Shown: positions 46,081-56,837, counted from the first letter of the stretch. The stretch: 64,000 nucleotides of DNA from Impatiens glandulifera (GCF_907164915.1 NC_061866.1:25189905-25253904); one strand, 5' to 3'. Notes: a model not told the origin generated them from the letters alone. Program-made: numbers and translations.

Positions 46081-47129
46081 TCAATGGTGTGCAGCTCAGT
46101 CCTCTCCCACTCTAAAAAAGCAAAACTTATAGTCATAACATTTTTTACTAATACCTCGTTAATGGGCCTTTACAATCTACTTCGACAATTATCATATGAA
46201 CAAAAAGAGGCTATGAAGGCCATATGCTTCGAAAGGCTTCTGTCACTTTGTCTTCAAAATGTCCAGGCGAACTGTCTCATTACCTCGTCAGGTCATTCGA
46301 TTGCAGTAGATGTGCGGTCATCCTACATAATGACGAGGAAGTCAAAATAGATGAAGATGATGTTCAATACTTACTAGCATCCCTAAAGGAGAGATTGAAA
46401 TTGTCAAGTCAATTAGAAACGAGATAATGTATCCTGAATATGATGATCAGTTGAGGGAATGAAGGAGAAGATGGGGGAAAGAAACAAAACAACAGTGCTC
46501 CTAAAACAGCCGAAATACCAGAGATGATTCTAAACAACCAAGAAACTAACTGTAATTATGAGATCGACTTTGTAGTCTATGTTGTTAGCAACTTCCTCTA
46601 GACCTCACAGAATCAACAATGTAGGTATAAAGTTTTTCTCAAAACTTAAATTCCAAAAAATCATTAAATTATATACACTTCTCTTACCCAATTTTTGTAC
46701 ATGCAACTATAAAATCCTTAAATCATATATAATGTTAATAATATTCGAAAGTTGAATTTGTGTCAATTCACAATTAATGACTTAGTTGATGCCGACAAAA
46801 AGTGACATATAAATGAAAAAAGTCATTTCCATTGTCCACGTATATTTCTCCTTCTAATTCATCTTTGTCAAATATCAATTCGGTAGTTTATTCAAATGTA
46901 AATATTCCAACTTATTAAATATTGTTTTAGTTGTTCTACATGCATAGGGTTGCAGACCCTAAACTCCAACTACCTTACAAATGGCTATTTCTGATATTGA
47001 CATGTTAGAATGACAATAATCTGAAAAGTATGATAGAAAAGGAATTGAGGCGAGGACAATTTGTATTTGAAAGGAATGTTGGACGCCTTCCACTTTCAAA
47101 CACCGACTAGGATGAGCCTGATAACGTGG

Positions 47130-47216
47130 CAAATGATGTGAAGCCACGGGTGGCAAATGAGGTGGAGCCTCGGGTGGCAAATAAGGTGGATCATTAGGTG
47201 GAAGATGAGGTGGCAC
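47130..47216 (+). repeat. 27-bp tandem repeat in the MULE ORF
   Basis: Units of the type GGTGGCAAATGAGGTGGAGCC (three to four, degenerate) give Val-Ala-Asn-[DEK]-Val-[KED] repeats on the plus strand. Confidence 0.7.
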
Positions 47217-47388
47217 CTTAGATTACAAAGGATGAGCCTTAGATTTCAGTGGATGGTCTAGGGAAGCAGGACAAAGACTAGTTTGAGCCCGTATTAAAAT
47301 CATCCATGGTTAAAAATGCATTAAGTTTTATTCTTGTATCAACAAAGAATATGGTTATATCTACATAGAATATAAAAAAGTCACACAA

Positions 47389-48048
47389 GTGTTGGTAGAT
47401 GTAGTAGCATCGAACACAACAACAAAAAATAAACTCATCTTCTTATTTGATACATCGATCCATGTCTTGTATGAGGCTATGGTCACAAATGAATTTATCA
47501 TGGATGCCATGTACAATTACTTCACAAAGAAACTCCATGTAGAAAGACCACCCGAAGTGGTGGTCGTTGGAATAGATCCGCAACCCACAAAGATTCAAGT
47601 TAAAACACCATCCAAAGTGGTGGTTAGAATAGGAAAAGATGCCCCAATCAGAACAAAGACTAAGAGGAAATTTATAATTGAATCATCACCCGAAGTGGTG
47701 GTTGGAGTAGGAAAATATGCCCCAAAGAGAACACAACCTAAGAGGAAGATTAAGAAATTTTATGCGGTTCGAATTGAAACACCACCCAAAGTGGTGATGG
47801 TTTGCATAGATCCTCAACCCGTAGAGGTTCGAGTCGAAACGTCACCTGAAGTGGCGGCGATTTCCATACAAAATCAACCCGCGGAGGTTAGAGTAGCGAA
47901 AGAAGCTCCAATCAAAACACAACCTAAGAGGATTAAAAAAATTCCGATGGCTCTTAGCTCTCCATACATGACAATAACTTCGAAGAAATATGCTAAATAC
48001 TTCGAATGGATCAAAATATCTGACAAAGATAAATTCATTGAGGATTAA
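47389..48048 (+). CDS. 219-codon open frame with EVVVVGIDPQP repeats, inside the MULE
   Basis: Function unknown. The protein has a short N-terminal part (KNKLIFLFDTSIHVLYEA) and then five irregular repeats starting PPEVVVVGIDPQP, SKVVVRIGKDAP, SPEVVVGVGKYAP, PPKVVMVCIDPQP and SPEVAAISIQNQP, each followed by a basic segment such as KTKTKRK. It is Lys- and Val-rich with no membrane segment. It probably belongs to the long transposon ORF that starts left of it, so the ATG at 47389 may not be a real start. Confidence 0.35.
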   Translation: MLVDVVASNTTTKNKLIFLFDTSIHVLYEAMVTNEFIMDAMYNYFTKKLHVERPPEVVVVGIDPQPTKIQVKTPSKVVVRIGKDAPIRTKTKRKFIIESSPEVVVGVGKYAPKRTQPKRKIKKFYAVRIETPPKVVMVCIDPQPVEVRVETSPEVAAISIQNQPAEVRVAKEAPIKTQPKRIKKIPMALSSPYMTITSKKYAKYFEWIKISDKDKFIED

Positions 48049-48245
48049 TTTTTGCTGATTTGGACTTAAGGTAACATCTTCTTCAGAACTCTTCAAAGTC
48101 ATTATAATATTTTATTAAATATTATCAAGATGTGTTTACTTCATTTTCTTTGTAGAGAAGTTTTATTCCAAAATAACCGAGTCACGCTGACTAGAGACCA
48201 TTTGTTTTCAACGAAAAGTAAAAGTTATGTGGATTGTGGAATAAT

Positions 48246-50437
48246 TGATACCTAGACCCAAATTATCAATTTCAAAAATAGAAAACAACCTAGTCAGGAC
48301 AATCCAGAGAATTTGCTTCTCTAATTTGAGAAATCAAGTTGAACCCTATCAGTCCTATTTAAAGACTCGGGCTGAAACTCATTCTCCACAGTTTAGAGTA
48401 GAATCTTTAGAGTCAGGAGTTGAATACTATCAACCACTCTCCTTAGGTCAAACCCTCCAAGTCCTTTTTCCATCCATCTTCTCTCATATACCATCTTGTC
48501 ATCCTAACATGACAAGATAGGAAGTATCTCTTGTAATTATACTTTACGGAATAATTTTCTACCCTGTCCATGTAGCATAACTTAAAAATATTTAAGTGTC
48601 TACTAAGGATAAATGATATAATATGTGCATAAATAAAACAATTACCAATAAAAAACGTGAGTGGTCCGTGGTAATATGAGGCTTCAATTGCCTACCATTT
48701 CTTCACACTTTTAAATAGTACGTTTAGTGTGAACTTGCACCAGTTCATGTCCTTTATTCTATCAATATCTATTAATGATTTTAGGATTTTAAATTTGTAG
48801 TATTGAAAGCAGAAGACATTACAGTTTAGTTTAAATGACATTACAGTTCAGTTTTTAAGACATTACAGTTCAGATTAAAATACATTAGAATTCAGATTAA
48901 GCAACGATAATTTTTAAGATGACAACTACAATTATTAAGAGTCCTTGATTACATGCACTATGAATTTTGTGTTGTTCACAGAAAACTGGATATGACATAT
49001 TCAACGAAATCACGTTTGAAGTTGTCATTTGCATCTTTATTTTCTATTATTCTCTCTAACATGGATAGAGTTGTGGGAGCTCCTCCATTATCATTCTCCA
49101 TCCATGTTCTCCTCCAAATCCTCAGCATTTGGAAGTACTCGGCTCCATCAGATTTATGTCCTTTAGACTCCGTTATTTTGATGTCACCTCTAAGGAGGTT
49201 TATTACCCACTAAATTTCTACTTCGTCGATTTTTAGCATCTACCGTTACTCAACATTATAGCACTCCTTCTAGCATCGAACTTGTTCAAGAGGTGACGAC
49301 ACAGTTCGAAGGGCATTTTGAGACACCTAAGAACATGAGAGAGATGAAACCAATGGCCTTAATATCCTCTTTCTAAATGCTCGAGAGTTGTCTGATGAGT
49401 TTGTAAAGGTTATTTGGAAGAAATTTGAATGTTTAAAATAGTTCATTTCCTTCTACGAATGGAAGAAGAGGGGACGGGGGTGAAGAAAGCTTCATCTTTG
49501 ATACCTTGACTCTGTAAAATAAAGAAAATGAAAATCCAGTTTTGAGAAAATTACAATCAAGTTTTGAGAAGATGGAAATTGTTACCTTGTAGGAATGGAA
49601 GAAGTAGGGGTGGGGGGTGAAGAAAACTTCATCTTAGATACCTTCACTTTCTTCCTCTTATAACCCTTTAAACTGCCAAAAAAAGATTTAATAAACTAAA
49701 ATGTAATGTATTATAACCTAAACTGTAATGTGTTATAACGTGAACTATAATGTCATTTAACCTAAACTACAATGTCATTTCATCTAAACTGTAATGTGTT
49801 TATATCATTTACCGTCTAACATTTCTAACCGTCATTGTCTTGCATTTCATTTCACTATCTAAACTATTTTAGTCGAATGTTACATTTTTGAGTTGTTAGA
49901 GAACTTCTTCTTATTTAATTTTTTTATCTTCTTTCAGATTCTTCTTTGCTTTTTCTCGGACTCTTCTTAGCTTTGTTTGGACTCTTTATTACTTTGTTCG
50001 GACTCTTCCTTGCTTGGTTCTTAGTCTTGGCTTCGATATTCTTCGATGCATCAAAGAACACCATTTGTTTATTAAAATCCTAAATATCACAGAAGATTAC
50101 AAGTTAAACAAATAATTGTACTTAAGTAGTTTAGAAGAATGAACATTTCTTACCATTTCGAGATTGAAGAACGGAATTTGATGTAGAATAGAAAGACGAT
50201 TGAAAGAGTGCTAACGAAACTTGATTTAGAACAGAAACGTAAAACATATATTGAAAACATAAATGTAGAACACAAATAGTAGACGAACGTTGGCTAGGGT
50301 TTGAATATTCAGACGATAGGTGTGCGATCGTTTGTGGGTTTTGTGAGTTATGTGGGTTATGTGGACAATAGGAATACTAAGAGACGGTAATGGCGTGCTA
50401 CGATTTTTGGATTTTCTTTTTGGAATTTATTTTTCCA
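48246..50437. other. MULE right part, non-coding or decayed
   Basis: Open pieces at 48245-48520 and 48953-49213 show no domain. The stretch holds two clusters of the subterminal motif: ACATTACAGTT-type (inverted) at 48815-48900 and AAACTGTAATGTG-type at 49690-49800. The duplicated words GGAATGGAAGAAG at 49455 and 49590 with GTGAAGAAA-CTTCATCTT suggest a small internal duplication of about 140 bp (49440-49520 and 49585-49660). Confidence 0.45.
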
Positions 50438-50488
50438 CGTTCGCAGCCACGTGGAGAGTCACTGCCCTAGTCGCTCCCTATATCATTA
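50438..50488 (-). repeat. MULE right terminal inverted repeat
   Basis: Ends AGTCGCTCCCTATATCATTA on the plus strand; reversed it matches the left end at 42019. Confidence 0.8.
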
Positions 50489-50798
50489 TTAGAAATAAGA
50501 TAAATAAGAAAAAACATTCTCAAATGACATTCATCCCAAAATTGAGAAAAATAAAAAAAATCACTTATATTAGACATAGTTAACTCTCACTAATTGTAGT
50601 AACCGCTTTATAGAGAAAAAAACATAAAAATAAAAAGTTAAAAGAGACAAACTCTATCCACCAAAAATAGTTAACTAAATATAGTTTAAAGATTAGAAGT
50701 TGACTTCTCAAATTTGAATCTCACTAAAAACATTTATTTAATTAAAATATTTATGTTGATAAGATGTTATAAAATGGATTAAAGCTGCTTAATATATA

Positions 50799-50985
50799 TA
50801 AAGAGAAATGATTGGGAGAGGGAATTTGGTGAAGGGAATAAGAGAGGGAATGACGTGGAACAATCATATTGGCTGAAAAATATAATAATTTCTCTCTCGT
50901 CTCTCTTTCCTCACACTTTTTCTTTTTTCCAACCAATGAGGTGATGTCACGTCATTCTCTCCCTCTATCACTTCGAATCTTTTTA
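50799..50985. mobile_element. MITE, copy 1 (about 187 bp)
   Basis: Left end TAAAGAGAAATGATTGGGAG, right end CCCTCTATCACTTCGAATC; inside, GGAATGACGTGG and CCAACCAATGAGGTGATG are inverted arms. The copy at 51836 is the same element at roughly 80 percent identity by eye. Confidence 0.8.
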
Positions 50986-51109
50986 TTTCATTTAAAATAA
51001 TTGTTTTATTATGCTTTTTAAATACGAACAAATGTTTTTTTCTGGTAATTTTATCATCTCATGGACAAAAGTCATTTATAAAAAATTGGGACAATTTTTT
51101 TTCTTTAAA

Positions 51110-51227
51110 GGAGTGCGACACGAGAACTTCTAGGGGGTCACTCATTCTAGTACTACTCTCGCCTAAGTATGCTTAACTACAGAGTTCTAATGAGATCCGG
51201 TGCATTAGTGTTGGTATGATCGCACTC
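51110..51227 (-). pseudogene. 5S rRNA pseudogene or 5S-derived sequence
   Basis: The minus strand reads GAGTGCGATCATACCAACAC, then TAATGCACCGGATCTCATTA, GAACTCTGTAGTTAAGCATA, CTTAGGCGAGAGTAGTACTA, GAATGAGTGACCCCCTAGAA and ends GTTCTCGTGTCGCACTC. That is the plant 5S rRNA from end to end with about a dozen changes, most of them C-to-T or G-to-A. The internal promoter region is altered, so it is not expected to be a working gene. It is single, not part of a 5S array. It could be a stray 5S copy or the 5S part of a Cassandra-type TRIM element; no LTR ends or primer site were found around it. Confidence 0.9.
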
Positions 51228-51835
51228 AAATTAGACAACGAATTAAGTATGTAGCCCGCAAACACACTTAACCATTTAAATAGGCGTAGAACTTGCTGTC
51301 CTACGGGTTGAACCGAGGAATTTAGAGTTAGTATTAACCTCTTATTGTCAGGCTAGAAGAGGAAATCAAAACTCATTTATAGATTCAAGTTTTAGCAATC
51401 GTATTTTTAGGCAAGGGAAGATAATGGGTAAAATTGCAATGGAATCAAACAAAATTGAGATATAAGGTTATTTATAAGCAATTTGAGTTATTTTGAAAAA
51501 TCTTATTTTATGAAAATAAATTATTTGGAATTATTTATTAAGTTAAATGATTAAAATATAATATTTGTCTTTAATTTACAATATAAAGTAAAAATAATTT
51601 GATATTTTAACTAATAATGTAATAATTTGATTGACAATAAAATTTAGGATGAAATAAGGGATTCCATCAAACAAGGTTGTAAATGAGAGAGTTTTTAACT
51701 TTCTTTTCTAGATGGTTATCATTAGTAGTTCTAATTATATTATATGGTTGCAATTATTTTACTCTACATATTGAGAAAATTGTAAATTGAAAATTTTTCT
51801 CTATAAAATTGTTACGCGATTTTATTAAAGAGAAA
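51228..51835. other. AT-rich intergenic DNA beside the 5S pseudogene
   Basis: 51235-51400 is less AT-rich (GTAGCCCGCAAACACACTTAA, TGCTGTCCTACGGGTTGAACC) and may belong to the element that carried the 5S sequence. The rest is AT-rich without features. Confidence 0.35.
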
Positions 51836-52021
51836 TGATTAAGAGAAAGAATTTAAGTGAGGGAATGGAAAATGGAATGATGTGCCACAATCTAATTGGC
51901 TGAAAAAAATCAAATAATTCCTCTCTTTTCTCTCTTTTCTCCCACTTTTTTTCTTTTTCTAACCAATGAGATGATGCTAAGTCATTCCCTCTCTCATTTC
52001 ATCCCCTATCACTCCTCTTTA
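51836..52021. mobile_element. MITE, copy 2 (about 186 bp)
   Basis: Left end TAAAGAGAAATGATTAAGAG, right end reversed TAAAGAGGAGTGATAGGGG. Same internal words as copy 1 (AACCAATGAGATGATG, ATTGGCTGAAAAA). Palindromic ends with a possible 3-bp duplication ATT suggest a PIF/Harbinger-type MITE, not certain. Confidence 0.8.
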
Positions 52022-52576
52022 TTAAATCGATATTAAATTTGGAAAAAAGGTACAAAATTGTCTATTTGGAATTGAGCTTTTTTTCACATATTTTACGCTA
52101 ACATTCAACATTTTGGAAAACAAATGGTGGAATACCTATATTAAAAAAATGTAGGAATATGATGATTATTAGTAGTTCACGTATTCCCTCCATTAATAAA
52201 AAAAGAGATCACATTAAAAAAAAGTATTGAACCAAAGGAAAATACAAACTTACTGTAAGACATCACTACTTAAAAGAGATTTTTTTCCATTTATTATTCA
52301 GGGTAAAACAAAATAATAGCAACTTTATCTTCGACTTATATTATACGAATTTTTAAAAAGAAATGAATAGACGATACCGGAGCAGGCACCCATTTTATTA
52401 AAAATTCCAAAAGGAAAAAGAAACAGATAGTTCGTTTATTTCATTATAACAAACCTAGAATGAAATAAATGTTCGGAGTAAACAAAATAAACATATAAAA
52501 TACAAGTCTTATGACATATTACAAAGAATCAAACAATTTTATCTATCTCGCTTTAAAGTCGTTTAGCTTTGTGACA
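52022..52576. other. AT-rich intergenic DNA
   Basis: No coding signal and no repeat recognised. Confidence 0.35.
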
Positions 52577-52925
52577 CACTAGTAGAAAAAGGGGCATCAG
52601 TAAGGGTTAAAGCCGTTACAGAATACCCAAAACGCCATTACTGATAACTTTTAGTAACGGTGAATAATTTTGTTACCTTTCGTTACTGAAATGAACGTTA
52701 GTGTTACTTATCCAATATCTATAACGACTCTCTAATGCCATTACTGATACTAGTATTAGTAACGACTTTATTACCGTTACTGATATAAGTAACAGTAATG
52801 GCTCTATCAATGACATTGTTGTTACTAATACTAGTATTAGTAAGGATTTTGTCAATAGCATTGTCGTTATTGATACTAGTATTAGTAACGACTTTCCTTT
52901 TACCAATGTCGTTACTGATATTTAA
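52577..52925 (+). mobile_element. CACTA (En/Spm) transposon end with subterminal repeats
   Basis: Starts CACTAGTAGAAAAAGGGGC, a CACTA-type terminus. It is followed by about ten copies of GTTACTGATA / TAGTAACG words in both orientations, several fused into GATACTAGTATTAGTAACG. Such subterminal arrays bind the CACTA transposase in known elements. The other end is not seen within the next kilobases, so this is a truncated or chimeric element. Confidence 0.75.
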
Positions 52926-53229
52926 ATGTATTTCATTTTTATTTAAATTATTAATATATTTGTAAACAATATTAAATATTTGATTGTAAAAAACATTTAT
53001 ATATTCCAAATATCATAATCCAAAAATACTTAATTCAAATATCATAATTCAAAAATCAATCCAAAAATACGATACATTATAAATTTATTAGTCATTTTTT
53101 ATATTGACTTTTTTATTTATTTAATATTAAATAATTAGATAATATATTTACCTCGATTGGCTCTCTTAACGAATATTTGGCGAGTGTTTCTTTGGGTATT
53201 TACTAACAAGGATTTCAAATCCTTGTTCA
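52926..53229. other. AT-rich DNA
   Basis: AT-rich, with a repeated ATATCATAATTCAAAAAT word (about 53005-53060). No gene. Confidence 0.35.
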
Positions 53230-53383
53230 ATTAGGTTTATTCCGGTTTGTGCTACTTCAGAAATATAGGTTTGATCGACTAAAAATGTAACCGCTCCTTT
53301 GTACCTACACATAAAGTTGAATTTAATTAAGTTCTTTAGATAGTTAATTACTTATTAATTAACTATCTAATTTATCTAACATT
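53230..53383 (-). repeat. LTR family A, copy 3, terminal scrap
   Basis: From about TCCGGTTTGTGCTACTTCAG to TTATCTAACA it follows LTR A copy 1 (8550-8689), including GTACCTACACATAAAGTTGA and TTAATTACTTATTAATTAAC. Only the 5' terminal about 150 bases remain. Confidence 0.75.
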
Positions 53384-53399
53384 TCTCTTCTCTCTTCAC

Positions 53400-53404
53400 C
53401 AATC
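53400..53404 (+). repeat. Target site duplication CAATC (left)
   Basis: CAATC before TGTTTGGTC of LTR B copy 3; repeated at 55015-55019. Confidence 0.92.
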
Positions 53405-55014
53405 TGTTTGGTCAAATTATTTTGATTAACATAATTTAGAGAATAAGCGTATTCTATGCCAACGTTATTTTGATGATATATAAGTAAAACTTAATTGTGA
53501 TTAAAACTCAGTTAAGAATGAAGCTAAGTTGTTAAATTGTTTCTATGCAGGTGCATCAGACTATGTTGAATTAGACGTGGTCTAAACATGCTAATTAGAC
53601 GTGTTGCGTAGTTAGACGTTGCAGTCTAACAAATACGTAGTTAGACGTTGAAGTCTAACTCCATTAGAATTGGTAGTCTAATGGGAAACTTAGTTAGAAA
53701 TTGGTGTCTAACTCCTTCACACGAGTCTGAATTGATACGTAGTTAGACGTTGGCATCTAACTCCTTCAGACAAGTCTAAAGTGATACGTAGTTAGACGTT
53801 GGCGTCTAACTCCTTCAGACAAGTCTGAAGTGATATGTACTTAGACGTTGCAGTCTAACAGATACGTAGTTAGACGTTGAAGTCTAACTCCATTAGACGT
53901 GATAGTCTAATTGGAAACGTAGTTAGACATTGGCGTTTAACTCCTTCAAACAAGTTTGAAGTGATACATAGTTAAACGTTGCAGTCTAACTCCATTAGAC
54001 ATTATAGTCTAATAGGATGCAATGTTAGACGTTGACGTCTAACTCCTTCAGATAAGTCTGAAGGGATGCGTGGTTAGACGTTGAAGTCTAAGACATGGTA
54101 GTCTAATAGAACACGCAGTTAGATGTTGACGTCTAACTCCCTTAGACTTGGCAGTCTAATGGAGCACGTCTAATGCCTCGCTTCAACAGCCATTTGAAGT
54201 TAGCATACGTCTACCCACGATTAACTAGTTGTATCCTACTCCTGCTCCACTCATCCGTCTAATGCCTTGCATTAAATGAATGAACGCCACATATGTGAAT
54301 ATTCTTCTCACTACTTGTCCAGTGCAGGACAATTTCAGAAGGATATTCGGCGTACTACTCGTTCAGTACGGCCACGATACATTTGCTCAGAGTCTATTGT
54401 ACTCTTGTCCTTTGGGCGGTCTTCTAATGGATGCTTGCCACGTGTCCATGAAAAATATTCGACCGTTGGTGTCCTTCTACTACAAATAGATGCTCAAGGA
54501 CGACGGACGAATCACCAGAAATTTACTAGAACTTGTGAACTGTCATTCTTACAAGCTTACACTCTTGTACTCACTGATTTTACATAATCTTCCAAGTTCA
54601 AGAGAGAAAAAAGTCTATTACTGTTTAGTTGAGAGAATTCGTTTGAATATATTGTAAGTTGAACAAAGGTTGTTCTATTCAATAGAGACTTAGTTAGCTC
54701 TGTAAACTGTATTTAATCTAAAGTATTTAATGAAAAATCTTCCAGTTGTGTAAGAAGGTGTGACGTAGGAGAGTTTGCTCAGAATATTCATAAACAACCT
54801 ACTGTGTTCTTTACTTTCTGTTTTTCATCTTTCATTGGTTCAAATCTTTAAATCTGACGAACACTTCCGCCCTTCAATCCGTTTCAAGAGTTCGGAGGAT
54901 TTGTGAAGAATTGAAAAAGATATTAATCCCTAACAGGATTTCTATCAAAACGTTTTCCAGAAGTTGTTAACAATAGTCAGACCCCCGTCTCTATTGGAAA
55001 CACTGATCCTATCA
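53405..55014 (+). mobile_element. Solo LTR B, copy 3 (1610 bp)
   Basis: Starts TGTTTGGTCAAATTATTTTG, ends ACTGATCCTATCA, flanked by the perfect 5-bp duplication CAATC, with no internal region. Same order as copy 2: 5' end, minisatellite (53560-54180), the CTACTCCTGCTCCACT word, GACCGTTGGTGTCC before a TATA-like CTACAAATAG (about 54479), then U5 with GGTGTGACGTAGGAGAG and GAATATTCATAAACAACC. Copy 3 is shorter mainly because its minisatellite is smaller. Confidence 0.93.
53560..54180 (+). repeat. Minisatellite of LTR B copy 3 (about 50-bp compound unit)
   Basis: The main unit joins two palindromes: GTTAGACGTTGGCGTCTAAC and CTTCAGACAAGTCTGAAG, linked by TGATACGTA (period about 49-50). Some units lack the second palindrome or replace it with CCATTAGAC...GTCTAATGG. 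About twelve GTTAGACGTTG cores are present. Confidence 0.9.
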
Positions 55015-55019
55015 CAATC
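55015..55019 (+). repeat. Target site duplication CAATC (right)
   Basis: Right partner of 53400-53404. Confidence 0.92.
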
Positions 55020-55823
55020 CATGTTCTTCTGATTCCAAATCTCAATCTCCAAAATCTCTTATGTTCTCAAACACACTCCGTAGTCTCTCTCCGAATTCCA
55101 CTCCATGTTCTTCTCAATTGATCTCAAATAAACGAGTTATATATTCAATGTGAAAAATCGAGATTGGAAATTCTGAATTTCGTTTGAATAACTTGTCTTC
55201 AAATTCCGATTTTGCTAGGTTTTTGGATCAAAATAGTGAGATTTTAGCGATTAAATGTGATCTGACACCTGATATTATTAGAATTCTGAAAAAAAAAATG
55301 AGATTCTAGAAACGGTTATTAAGATTCTAGCTTTGATTATAATCGAAGTTGGAGTTGATAAGCTGAATAAATTGGTATTCGAAATGTATAATGATTGTTT
55401 GTCCTTGTTTCTGATTGTTCTTCATTTTTGGAATTCATTTCGTTAGATCCTCAAACACAGAGTTCAATCGTAGATAAACGAGGTTTATTACATTATATTG
55501 TTTGATCAAAATTGATCCATCTGATGATTAGATTACTAAACAAGTTGTATTATCATGCCTGATAGCAATATCGAAGTCTATGAAGACAGTAAAACATGAA
55601 TAGAAAAAGAAGTTAGCGACATCCTCTAGAGATTGAGATTCGTTTGTTGAGTTCTTGAAGTTGATTGGATTGGTTGTGGCGGCGTCTGCTAGTGAAGAGA
55701 GAGAATGGAGATGAAGGTGGGTTAGGTCAGGGCGATGAGAATAGAGAATAAGGGAAATTTTATTTATTTTATTTATATGCTAAATAGAAAAAGAATGTAT
55801 TTTTGAAATGAAAAAATAAGTTA

Positions 55824-55869
<46 letters not shown>

Positions 55870-56164
55870 AATACGTGGATAAAAAACTTAACGCGTTTGA
55901 GGCTTCTTTTATGTTAAATAATTTTGACACTATTTGACAAGTTTATATATAATAATAAAATTTTACAACTTTTTAAATAAAATTGACACCTTTCCAACTT
56001 TATAAATAAAATTGACGTTCTTCCTTCTCCGTTGAAATAAATTATAGTCATAGAAACACCACAAGACCTTTGCCAAGAGCTTCCTCCTAGCTTATTGGAC
56101 CTGGATCCTTGTTATCGCCGGCCTACACCAATAGTCTGACTCTTTTACCTAATCTGACTTAAGT
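55020..56164. other. Intergenic DNA, no gene recognised
   Basis: Contains a T/C-rich stretch (55020-55130), a short GTGGCGGCGTCTGC patch near 55675, a (TA)n tract at 55829-55866, and AT-rich DNA with AATAAAATTGAC repeated at 55976 and 56004. No open frame of note. Confidence 0.4.
55829..55866. repeat. (TA)n microsatellite
   Basis: About 18 TA dinucleotides. Confidence 0.9.
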
Positions 56165-56837
56165 GATTTTAGAACCATTTCTTGTTTTACCCATGTTTTA
56201 AACAAACTTTCTCAATCTATCCATTTTTCTCTCTACATTATTAATTAACTCATTAATTAATCCACTATCTCTTTTTAACCCATTATTTAACCCCTCTTTA
56301 ACTATTAATTAACATTCTCTCTTTTCAAACTATTAACTTATTAATTAATCATTTCTCTCTCAATCAACTAATTAAAATATATTATATAAATATTAAAATA
56401 AAATAACACTTATATTTTATTTTTACTTAAATTTATAAATATAATATATATAGTTAAAATTAAATACATTAAATAAAATAATTTAAATAACTATTATAAA
56501 TTAAAAAAATATATATTAAACATTAAAATAAAATAAATTACATAAACATTACATCACAAATAAAATACATAACATAAATATTACAATACAATAAAATACC
56601 TAACACAAACATTATGATTTTTCTCTTGTAGAAAATAAAGTCGATATCATTTTTCATGTTCACATATTGTGGTAGGTTGTTTGACATGCAACTTAGATTA
56701 GAAACAATATATTGAATCATGCCACAATTTATCAACACTTTGTAAAATGTAGAAATACGAGTTTAACATAATTCTTAATCAATCATATTGGACGTTTCCA
56801 TTCGCAAATAATTGGGAAAAGTATGGTGTTCTCATTA

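Larger units (their letters stand above)
46080..48245 (+). pseudogene. Possible Ulp1-associated ORF carried by the MULE
   Basis: 46150-46425, across two frames, reads LLRQLSYEQKEAMKAICFER with LLSLCLQNV, then LSHYLVRSFDCSRCAVILHN-DEEVKIDEDDVQYLL. This matches the pattern I know from the N-terminal region of plant transposon-borne Ulp1 protease ORFs. After a Val/Glu/Pro-rich middle with repeats, the open stretch 47389-48048 ends KYAKYFEWIKISDKDKFIED. A short RVTLTRDHLFS-type reading at 48180-48215 resembles the start of a C48 peptidase domain. No catalytic His-Asp-Cys can be shown, so the call is tentative. Confidence 0.4.
42019..50488 (+). mobile_element. MULE-like DNA transposon (about 8.5 kb) with FAR1-type transposase
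   Basis: The ends are matching inverted repeats: the left end TAATGATAGAGGCAGCGACT and the reversed right end TAATGATATAGGGAGCGACT, continuing with GGCAG(C/T)GACTC and a -CGTGGC-/-TGTGGC- word (about 40 of 52 bases alike). Inside are a FAR1/MULE transposase remnant on the plus strand, AAACTGTAATG subterminal repeats near both ends, and further coding-like pieces. I found no matching 9-bp target duplication next to the repeats, so the outer border may be off by a few bases. Confidence 0.72.

Noticed and set aside
55680..55700. GCTAGTG near 55690 as the right end of the CACTA element
   Set aside because: Only five to six bases match and there is no subterminal array near it.
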